From assembly GCA_963631655.1 (NCBI GenBank), contig CAVGRR010000038.1:1-15012 (forward strand): a stretch of DNA of 15,012 nucleotides. The letters run 5' to 3'. The position numbers were made by a program, and so were the translations under genes. The notes beneath the pieces were generated by a model. It made no database searches, was not told the origin of the DNA, and was given only the letters and a program-made list of their open reading frames with translations. Below, piece by piece: positions 6,262-14,700 of the stretch; the stretch's first letter is position 1, and each line of letters begins with the position of its first letter. This stretch comes from Methanomethylophilus sp963631655. GTDB taxonomy: Archaea; Thermoplasmatota; Thermoplasmata; Methanomassiliicoccales; Methanomethylophilaceae.

Positions 6262-9200
6262 CAGGCCTTCCTCTTCTTCAGGAAGAATGCGGCACCGACA
6301 AGTGCCAGTAGCACAATAACACCTATCACTATGAACATCATGCTGTTTCCGTCAGAAGATGAATCCTCGACAGTTTCATATCCGACGGCATAAAGGGACA
6401 GGTGGTCGGTCTCGAAGGTGACCTTTCCGTCAGCATAGGTGGCATTCCCGACAAGGGTCTTCTTCCCGTAATCATCAATGTGCCAGACCTTCAGATCCTT
6501 ACCGTCCTGCAACGCGATATCGCATACTGCAGTGACGGTTATCTTACCGAATTCACTCTGTGCCGCTTCTCCGCACTTCAGGGTGATGTCCAGAACCTTG
6601 AGGTCTCCGGCAGCATTCCTCTGCTTCTCTGTGAGGCCCGTCGCCGGGGAGACCGAGAATTCGACATCTCCCTTACCCTTGAGTTTCTCCATCGCTGCGG
6701 AATCAAGCAGTATGGTCGAACCGTTCCCGTCCCCCAGGGTCATACCCGCATTCAGATCTGCAAAATCATCGAACACCGAACTGAGTACAGTACCGTCTGC
6801 GGTTATGCTATAGGTTCCATCTCCGAATCCCGAGAGCATTTTCGTCAGACCCGAATAACCCACAGAACCGTTGCTTTCCGCAGTCAGAGTGATGACCCCG
6901 TCCTTCAGCTCCGCACGGATCTTCCCGTCAGAACTCAGAGCATAGGTGGTCTTTTCCCTGTCAGTAAGGTCGGAACCGTTCTCGGAGACAGAGACCGTGG
7001 AGATAACTAAGGTGTAATCGAAGGCGGCGGTCGTTTCCGTGACCGTCACCGTCACAACGTTCTTCAGTTTGTCCTCGCTGCTGTCGATGACATAAGTTGT
7101 GGATGTTGCATCCTGATTGTTCTGAAGGATGGTCTCTTTCTCATACCTCATATCGGATACAGCTCTTCCGGACGCGTCATTGCGTACGATCTCGGACGAT
7201 TCCTTCTGGCAGGTCTTGGTCGGATAGTAATTGCTGATGACGTCGTTTTCCACGGTCTTATCAGTTTTCTCAGTATACTGTAATGCTCCGTCGGAACCAT
7301 AGACCTTCACAGTCGATTCAGAAGTGCTGCCGGCCTTGTTGGACACCGTCTTACTGACAGTATCGGTACGGATGCCGTCTGACGCCCTCGAAGTCACAGA
7401 TTCCGTGACCGTGTTACCGTTGGCATCTGTGTATACATACGGTGTGACATCGATGGTTACCGTGTACTGGCCACCTGAAAGGATCGTCAGGACAGCAGTA
7501 TCCTCCTTGAGTCCGGTTACAGTGAGGGAATTGCCGTCGAGAACTGCACTGATGACGGTGCTGTCATCGACCTCGAAACTGTTCTCGAACATGCTCGGCA
7601 GTTCCATCGTGATCTGACCGTTCCTAGCCACGGTCTGGTAGGGCTTGGAGAATGTGGCATCCACGTCAAGTACCGTCTTGGAATACACCAACGTGTAACC
7701 GGACAGTCCGACAATGTCGTCCCTTTCGAGAATGTCGCATTTCTTTACTTCTCCGCCCCCGATACAGTACCATCCCGCATCGCCTTCCGAGGAGAAATGT
7801 GCATCAACACCAGTTTCCACAAGTGCATAGCAGCTGTAATGGCTGCTGATGACGGCCCCGTTCACGGTCTCAGAATACTTCTGGTTATTGACGGGATCTA
7901 TGAGTTTTGTGTATTTCCCCTCGATGCTGTTCAGCCCGTAGATATCATAGGTCTTGGAACCTACGGTGAGCTGACCGTTCTTGAGGGCAGAACCCGGATA
8001 CATCTCCGAAAGCACGGTGTCGATACTGTCACCGCATGCTTTTCCGACCTCGGCGAAACCGTCGTTGATCTTTGTGACGGTGATCTGATACTGTGATGCG
8101 GCCTTGTAGCACTGGATATATCCGCTGTCGAGGTAGAACACCAGTTCTCCGGACGGACCCATACGGACCGCCTGCGAACAGTATTCATTCATGCTTTCAT
8201 CGAAGGCCATGAAGGAGGATGTGCTGTGCAGGGTCCATTTCCCGTCCTTCAGCTCATCGGTGAAGACATAGAGTCCCTGATTGCCGGCATTGTAGGGCAG
8301 CAGGTAGATGTACCTCTTCCCTTCGGAATCGTATGCGGTGTTCACCACGATACCTCCGTGGGTCATAGGACTTGACGCCTTCTCTCTGGGGATCGGACGT
8401 CCGTCATCCCCTATGTCGAAGGAGATCATGCAGGTGCCTACATCATCGGAACCTCCTGTGGTATCTGTTCCCAGAGACCTTACGTTGATGTATCCTCTTC
8501 CGTCGTGGATCTCCAGCCCGGAGGCGATACCGCGGAAAGTATTCCCTTCCGCGGTCTCGATGTTCTGATATGAGGGGGTTCCGAAGGTTCCGTTCGTGAA
8601 ATCGAACTTGACCCACATCACAGAGGAGTATTTGTCCTCCAGTCCGGGACGGACGCCGCCGAACAGACCTGCGGTGTATGCTGTGAGGTAGAAGTATCCG
8701 TTGTAATAGGAAAGCCAGCCCTCGTCCCAGAGCATGCCCGTGAAGCCTGTGAGATCTTTTGTTTCCCCTTTACCCGTTTCCAGGTCCACGGCGGTCAACG
8801 CCCTCCAGCCGGCCTCACCTTCCTTCCCATCGGACTGCAGGAAGAAGAAATATCCGTTCTCGAACATTACGTTGGAGAACTGTCCGTATTGGGCGAACAC
8901 CCTGTATTCAGTGGTGTCCTTGAACAGATTGACCTTCATGCCGTTGCGGAGGTCCTTGTTGATATCCGTCGAGGTCTTGAACATCGTGTAGTATGCATCC
9001 TCTTTGTAGACGACCCTGAGACATCCGTAGAAGTATCCGTCGTGGTAGGATGCGTATTCGAGATTGGATGGGATATCATAAAGGTAGACCAGGTCCAGAT
9101 CGTAGGCTTTACTGCCTACGGTGTCAAAGATCACTCCGTTCCCGTAACTGAGGTAATGGTAATAACTGATCTTGCCTTCGGATTCGACACTTTTCAGGAT

Positions 9201-9755
9201 ACTGCCTGTATCGATATCCAGTTTGTAGAGTATCCCGCCTGCGCGGACATAGACGGCATCTCCGACAATGAGGGGTGTGGAAGGCATTCCTTCCCAGGCC
9301 ATACCCTCGGTGTCCCTGTTCAGTCCGGTGCTCGCGAAAGCCCAGGATTTGACCAATGAGTCGCCGGGCACTGGAGTACCGTAAGAATCGACAACTGTGA
9401 AGAGTTCCTGCGATGTGGAGTAGTTTCTGGAGACCGCTTCCACGGAAACATCTTCTTTCAGATTCGAGAGGCTTATCGTGCATCCGTTCTCTGATTTGGT
9501 ACAATCCCCATTGACATTCCATTTCACGAATTCATGCCCGGAATTCGCCACGAACATGAGTTGGACCGAATCGGCAGCGGAACCGGAAACGAAAGGTTCC
9601 CCTGTGGAGACGTCCAAAACGGTCCCGTTCTCCGCAGAGACATTTACCGTGTAAGATGTGCCGGCATCTGAAAACTGCGCCACTCCCGAAGGGATCACAA
9701 GGATCGCAACCGTGAGTACGGCCAACAGGGCGCCGGCCTTTCCTTTCGCATACAT
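6261..9755 (-). CDS. Giant exported beta-propeller surface protein with C-terminal anchor (fused form)
   Basis: A 1164-residue surface protein if started at ATG 9755; an in-frame TTG at 9776 would add seven residues. I prefer the ATG because AAGGAAG lies 7 bases before it and the signal peptide then begins MYAKGK. Order of parts, numbered from the ATG: signal peptide (1-27, then QFSDAG); InlB-like repeat (about 34-110); beta-propeller of PQQ/WD-like type (about 140-556; PLIVGDAVYVRAGG, LYKLDIDTG, YGNGVIFD, YYNGYFYLT); a DUF4430-like region (about 560-693, weak); an Ig-like domain (about 710-773); a Thr/Ser/Asp-Gly-rich hairpin stalk (about 775-925); a C-terminal module (about 960-1127; LTEKQRNAAGD, HLSLYAVGY); one membrane helix (1138-1159); tail KKRKA. 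The propeller is paralogous to the 11752-15012 protein and the C-terminal half to the 9818-11752 protein. Third gene of a minus-strand cluster. Ligand binding or adhesion at the cell surface is inferred. Confidence 0.88.
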   Translation of the reverse strand: MYAKGKAGALLAVLTVAILVIPSGVAQFSDAGTSYTVNVSAENGTVLDVSTGEPFVSGSAADSVQLMFVANSGHEFVKWNVNGDCTKSENGCTISLSNLKEDVSVEAVSRNYSTSQELFTVVDSYGTPVPGDSLVKSWAFASTGLNRDTEGMAWEGMPSTPLIVGDAVYVRAGGILYKLDIDTGSILKSVESEGKISYYHYLSYGNGVIFDTVGSKAYDLDLVYLYDIPSNLEYASYHDGYFYGCLRVVYKEDAYYTMFKTSTDINKDLRNGMKVNLFKDTTEYRVFAQYGQFSNVMFENGYFFFLQSDGKEGEAGWRALTAVDLETGKGETKDLTGFTGMLWDEGWLSYYNGYFYLTAYTAGLFGGVRPGLEDKYSSVMWVKFDFTNGTFGTPSYQNIETAEGNTFRGIASGLEIHDGRGYINVRSLGTDTTGGSDDVGTCMISFDIGDDGRPIPREKASSPMTHGGIVVNTAYDSEGKRYIYLLPYNAGNQGLYVFTDELKDGKWTLHSTSSFMAFDESMNEYCSQAVRMGPSGELVFYLDSGYIQCYKAASQYQITVTKINDGFAEVGKACGDSIDTVLSEMYPGSALKNGQLTVGSKTYDIYGLNSIEGKYTKLIDPVNNQKYSETVNGAVISSHYSCYALVETGVDAHFSSEGDAGWYCIGGGEVKKCDILERDDIVGLSGYTLVYSKTVLDVDATFSKPYQTVARNGQITMELPSMFENSFEVDDSTVISAVLDGNSLTVTGLKEDTAVLTILSGGQYTVTIDVTPYVYTDANGNTVTESVTSRASDGIRTDTVSKTVSNKAGSTSESTVKVYGSDGALQYTEKTDKTVENDVISNYYPTKTCQKESSEIVRNDASGRAVSDMRYEKETILQNNQDATSTTYVIDSSEDKLKNVVTVTVTETTAAFDYTLVISTVSVSENGSDLTDREKTTYALSSDGKIRAELKDGVITLTAESNGSVGYSGLTKMLSGFGDGTYSITADGTVLSSVFDDFADLNAGMTLGDGNGSTILLDSAAMEKLKGKGDVEFSVSPATGLTEKQRNAAGDLKVLDITLKCGEAAQSEFGKITVTAVCDIALQDGKDLKVWHIDDYGKKTLVGNATYADGKVTFETDHLSLYAVGYETVEDSSSDGNSMMFIVIGVIVLLALVGAAFFLKKRKA

Positions 9756-9774
9756 TGATATAACTTCCTTGATC

Positions 9775-9801
9775 AAAAATCGGAAGAGCGGGGTTTCCCG
9801 C
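9775..9801 (-). terminator. Possible attenuator between two surface-protein genes
   Basis: On the minus strand, 17 bases after the stop of 9818-11752, a GCGGG/CCCGC hairpin (9801-9797 with 9792-9788, 4-base loop) is followed at a short distance by five T's (9779-9775). It precedes the ribosome binding site of the 6261-9755 gene. No TATA box lies between, so this gene probably depends on readthrough, and the element could lower its level relative to the first two genes. Confidence 0.45.
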
Positions 9802-9817
9802 CCTCCCTGTAAAGTGT

Positions 9818-11752
9818 TTAAGCCTTCTTCAACCGGACTACTTCACAGTAGTAAGCAGAACCGAAGACGATGACCGCGAGGATCACAGCGGCTGCGAGGA
9901 TCACGAGGAGGCCGAGGTAGCCATCGTCGTTATCTTCAGGTACCGCTCCGACCATGAACACAGAGAAGTGGTCTGTGTGCATGGTGAAGGTTCCGGTCTC
10001 TGCATTGTAGATAGAATCCTCCATGCGGGAAAGGTTTCCGGACTCGTCAACGTAGTAGATGCACAGATCCGAAGCATTCTCTCCGTTACGCAGAGCATAT
10101 CCAAACTCGACGGTGGCTTCGCCTCCGAGCTGGTGAACGGTCTTTCCGTCAACGGTCGCGGTCAGGAGGATGAAATACCTGTCCCCGATGGCATTCTTTT
10201 GTTTATCGGTGAGTGCGGTGCTCTTTCCTTCTACCACCTTCAGATCCACTGTTCCTCCGGACAGGTTCTTGCAGACATCGCCGCCTACAGTGAGCGAACC
10301 AGATGAACTTCCGAGTGAACCTTCCACAGTTATGGTCGCCCCATATTCAGTGATCTTGCTGAGGTCTTCGGAGGACATATGAATCCTTATTTCATCGGAA
10401 TTTTCGATCTTAAGGACCTTTTCGATGTTGCCTGCTTCGACTGAGATCTTGTTTACAGATGCTTTGGACTGATCCAATGCCTTCTGAATAGTATCTGCAT
10501 CGAGTTCTCCGCCGGATACTGTTACAGTGGTCACTGTTTCCGCACTTATGACTGCACCGTCACTTCCTACGGACACTTGGGTCGTCGAACTGACGGAACC
10601 GTCGGCCGACGTGATGGTGTTCGATTCGAAGGATCTGATCTTAGTGCCGTCGTAGTTTTCGGTCGCTCCGACAACTTCTACGATCTTGTTCCCATCACTG
10701 TCCTTGTACTGGGTTGTCTTGGAGTATTCTTTGGAACCGTCTGTTTTGGTGGTCTCCGAGTAAATTGCGTCGTCCGACTCCTTGGTTATACCATATACGA
10801 GCTGGAACGTACCTCCTTCAGTATAGTATCCCAAAGTGTAGTTGTTGTACGACCCTTCGTAATACTGGATCCAATACTTCCAGGATCCGTTCCCGAGATT
10901 GACGTCTCCGAGACCGAACATGGAATCGATCCATCCCTTGAGTGTTCCGTCGGAATAGAGTTCCAGCGGAATACCGTTCTCATCACAGGCTTTCTGCAGA
11001 GCATCGGCGGCATTCTTGGCGATCGCCTGTACAGTGAATCCGTTTTTCAGTACAGATTCAGTATATTTGTCGCTCACGACCTTGTCAGCGTCGACAAGCA
11101 TCTTTATCTCGAAGATGTAGAGTCTATCTTCAGCCGGTTTTTCAGAAACGGTGACGGATACTTCAGTCACAGCATTTCCGTAAGCGGCGCTGACTGTTGT
11201 GCTGCCGAGCGAAAGCCCGGTGAGAGTAACAGATATGCCTCCTTCGGTCACAGTGCTAGAATCTATGGAGACGATGTCCGAATTCTTAGTGGCGGCCTTC
11301 ACATACTGCGGTTCACAGCCTGAGACTGAGAAGGTTAGGGTCAGAGATTCACCGAGATATACATCAGCGGTTGACTTGTCGGGCACGATCTTTATGTCTG
11401 CAGGATCAGGAATGACAAAAGATGCCGTATCCTGTCCCGCATTGTTCCACATGGTGACCTTGTAGGTTCCCGGTGCGGCCCCTTCGATGTTGATCTTGTC
11501 CGAGTACTTCCCTTCATTCACCAGGAATGCAAATGAATAGTACTTGTTCTGCGGCCCTTCGATAAGACCTTTCACTGTCTCGGTGTCAGCGGACCCTTCG
11601 ATAAGGACGAGCTGTCCATCAGGATCGTATGATACTTTTCCGATGTGCGGAGCGCCGTCCGCATCGGATAAATCCGAAACGGACGGCAGACATAGCAGCA
11701 CCGCCGTCAAGACGGCGGCTATCAGCACCTTCTTGACGTAGTTATATTGCAT
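9818..11752 (-). CDS. Membrane-anchored surface protein with Ig-like and DUF4430-like domains
   Basis: A 644-residue exported protein. Parts in order: signal peptide (1-26; VKKVLIAAVLTAVLLCLPSV, followed by DLSDADG); a beta-sandwich-like segment (35-115); a Big_2-like Ig domain (119-203; VYLGESLTLTFSVSG, LTGLSLGSTTVSAAYGNAV); a DUF4430/transcobalamin-like beta-grasp domain (about 238-321; ADALQKACDENGIPLELYS, GSWKYWIQYYEG, FQLVYG); a Thr/Ser-rich stalk of Asp-Gly hairpins (about 330-415); a C-terminal module (415-603; LTDKQKNAIGD, HTDHFSVFMVG); a membrane helix (612-634) and tail VVRLKKA. DUF4430 domains are known in cobalamin-carrier proteins but are also widespread in bacterial and archaeal surface proteins, so corrinoid binding is only a possibility. 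The ATG overlaps the upstream stop as TAATG, which indicates translational coupling with the propeller protein. The C-terminal half matches that of 6261-9755. Confidence 0.88.
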   Translation of the reverse strand: MQYNYVKKVLIAAVLTAVLLCLPSVSDLSDADGAPHIGKVSYDPDGQLVLIEGSADTETVKGLIEGPQNKYYSFAFLVNEGKYSDKINIEGAAPGTYKVTMWNNAGQDTASFVIPDPADIKIVPDKSTADVYLGESLTLTFSVSGCEPQYVKAATKNSDIVSIDSSTVTEGGISVTLTGLSLGSTTVSAAYGNAVTEVSVTVSEKPAEDRLYIFEIKMLVDADKVVSDKYTESVLKNGFTVQAIAKNAADALQKACDENGIPLELYSDGTLKGWIDSMFGLGDVNLGNGSWKYWIQYYEGSYNNYTLGYYTEGGTFQLVYGITKESDDAIYSETTKTDGSKEYSKTTQYKDSDGNKIVEVVGATENYDGTKIRSFESNTITSADGSVSSTTQVSVGSDGAVISAETVTTVTVSGGELDADTIQKALDQSKASVNKISVEAGNIEKVLKIENSDEIRIHMSSEDLSKITEYGATITVEGSLGSSSGSLTVGGDVCKNLSGGTVDLKVVEGKSTALTDKQKNAIGDRYFILLTATVDGKTVHQLGGEATVEFGYALRNGENASDLCIYYVDESGNLSRMEDSIYNAETGTFTMHTDHFSVFMVGAVPEDNDDGYLGLLVILAAAVILAVIVFGSAYYCEVVRLKKA

Positions 11753-14700
11753 TACGATCCCGTCCCTGCCACCGTATATTTGTATTCGGCGTAGTCGCTG
11801 TATGTCTGCGTCGTCGGAGTACCTTCGACGAGATATGCAATGACATAAGACAGGCGGTCGCTGCCAACACCTAATTTGGCAGTGGCATCTCCGGCGGCGA
11901 AATCCAGTTCTCCGGAGAATGATTTCATAAAGAAACCGTTCTCATACTTCGCGAAAATGATGATGTGTGCGTCCATCAGGTCATTCTCACCGATCTTCAC
12001 TGCAGCAGTGAAGTCGAAGAATATCGTGTCTGCGACGGTCTCGACCTCCGCTTCAAGCGAATAGGCCGCCTCAATCCACTTGACCTCATACTCCATGTTG
12101 GCGGTAAAGGTCTCCGGGAGAGAGGTCATGCGGGTATCGGTACCCTTTATGACCCAATACGCCACATGACCGGGCTTGTACATTGTCGGGAACGATCCGG
12201 AGATCGCGGAATTCTTAGCACCGATAAGTGCACTGTCCTCGATCTCCACGTTACCGTTGTAGAAGCGAATGGTGTACACTTCCGTACCCAGGATCAGCTT
12301 CTTGCCGATGACGGAACGGTCGCCGATATTATCTGCGAAAGCGTATGTCGATACTTCGCCTCCGTCCGGGATATAGCTCATTTCGGTACCCTTTTCGGGG
12401 ATGCTGCACCCCTTCAGTATGGCATAGTAGTGGTTGGTATCGTTGGTTGTGTCATACAGGTTATTCAAAACGGCCCACTGGTACTGCGACTTTCCGAAAG
12501 ATTTCAGTTCAAGCATGCTCAGGCTCCAATCGGTCGCATTCGAGCTGCCCCAGACAGACACAAGGGCATTCTGAGCATCGAGAACGGCGACATCGGATCC
12601 AAGTGCCTTCAGTGCATCTGCAGCGGTTGCTCCCGTGGATTTATACCAGACGGAATTCGTGCCGTCGCTGATGTAGAAGTAATAATTGTTCTTCGCCGGA
12701 ACAGTGTAACTGAAGATGTGTCCGGAATCGTTGTACCATACGATTCTTCCGTCATAATCGGAACGGACCGCCTGGGAGTTATACTGGTTCCTCTGCATAC
12801 TCGCAGTGGTCACGAGGTTGAACTCAAACTTACCGTCGGAACCCATATGAGCCTCCATCACGGCCATTGTAGTGGTGTCGGTGTAGTAGGGGATCGAGTA
12901 AATGTAGGTCATCCACCCATTCTCAACCGATGCGTCGGTCACATCTAACACTATGGAACCATGTCCGCCGGGGAAGTAATCAGCTTTTCCGACAAGAGTC
13001 TCGGAGGAGGGAACCGCACCCTCGCTTCTAAGGTCGAAGACATAAAGTGCGTCGGCCTTGACGAAACCGAAACCGTTGGCAACGATGAACTCGGATGCGA
13101 AGGAGGTACTTCCTTCGAATTCATAATATCCTGCAGTTCCGAAATTCAGTCCGTCAGCCTTCACATATCCGACCCTGTCGTCCTTGTCTGTAGTAGAAAC
13201 CACACCGAACAGACCGGTTGTGTATCCGGTAAGGTAAAGGGTTCCGTTGTACTCGGATATCCACCCATCATCGAGAAGCAGATTCTCCATGCCGGTGAGC
13301 TTCACCGAAGCGACCTTGGTGGGGTTCTGCAGATCCATAGCGGTTATTCCCCTTTCGGTTCCTTCAGCGTATATCCTGTAGACATAGTGATCCAAGAAGA
13401 TACTCGAGGTGAATCCGTAAGATCCGTAGACCTCTTTTTCAAAGGTCCCCACTTTCTCGGGAGAGACCGTGCCTGTAGCAGAAGTATTTGCCGGGAAGCG
13501 GTACATTGTCGTACCGGATGTGTAGAAGTATCCGTCATAGTATTCGACACATCCGGTGGAACGGTCTACTTCGAAGATCGGGTTCAGATCCAGGTCATAT
13601 GCCTGACCTGTGATGTAATCATATATGACTCCGTTACCGTAGCTGACCTGATGATAGAACGCACGGGTTCCGGAAGATTCAGCAGAGGCGACGATGTAAC
13701 CTGTGTCAGACTCGATCTTGTAAATCTTTCCGGGTTCGGACGTGGTGGCCCCGCCGGCACGAACATAGATGTAGTTATCAACGATAAGCGGTACGGAGTT
13801 GTGTCCTATCCACTGAGAACCGGAAGTGTCAACAGATCCTCCGAATTCGAAGACCTCTACTGCAGAGCGGATCTCCGATGCAGAAGGCAGGTCACGGTTC
13901 ACGACAGAAAGTAGGCCTGCACTTGATGAAGCATATCTGTACTCCAGGGATACAGTCAGGCTCTTACTCAGATCATCGATTGTGAGGGTTGGATTCTCAG
14001 AAACAGGGGTAATCTTCTTATTTGTTCCGTCGGAAACCACCCATGCACGGACCTCATATCCCTCGCGAACCTTGTATGACAGTTCTACAGAGGTCATATC
14101 CTCGGTCATAGGAATTTCGGTCACGGTCTTGCCGTTGTAAAGGATGTCAGCAGCTAGAGTCGAGATAGTTATGGTATTTCCTGTAACGTCCCATTTTGCC
14201 TTCAGATATATGTCCTTGACAACAGTACTGTCGAAATCATATGGCGAATCCGAACCTTTAAGGCACCAATCCTTGAGTACATGACCACTATAGGTCGCTT
14301 CTGGGATCTCAGAGTCGACTATCGTGCAACCATAAGGAATGCTGACTGTGTAAGAATCCGAACCACCCACTTTTCCTTCGTCTGAGTAAAAGGTGATCTT
14401 CACCATATTGTCTGCGGTACGCGGCTTCTTGGTTATCGTGAGAATTGAATCAGAGGGGGAAGTTACTGTGATGGTCGATCCATCAATTTTGAGATCTCCC
14501 GCAGTAACTGCGAAGTTCATATCAGCCAATGTGTATCCGCCGTCGAACGACAGTGCAAAAGATGTGGAACCTGTCTTGGGAATGACATCACTTACAGTAA
14601 CGGTCTGACCGTCAACTGTTTCCGGAACAGATACAAATGAACCTGCCTGACCGTAAGCCCAATAATACACGGTGTTCGCAAAAGCCGTCTGTATATCATA

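Noticed and set aside
9756..9776. TTG start at 9776 for the 6261-9755 gene.
   Set aside because: Possible, but it falls in the T-run of the hairpin element and would place extra residues before the signal peptide; the ATG at 9755 has a well-spaced AAGGAAG.
10577..11323. A 248-codon plus-strand frame inside the 9818-11752 gene.
   Set aside because: Antisense shadow; the sense frame has signal peptide, Ig-like domain and membrane anchor, and the shadow shows no recognisable motif.
11965..13914. Two long plus-strand open frames (11965-12948 and 12961-13914) opposite the giant propeller gene.
   Set aside because: They are antisense frames left open because the real gene rarely uses codons whose complement is a stop. 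The minus-strand frame shows clear domain motifs and paralogy to 6261-9755.
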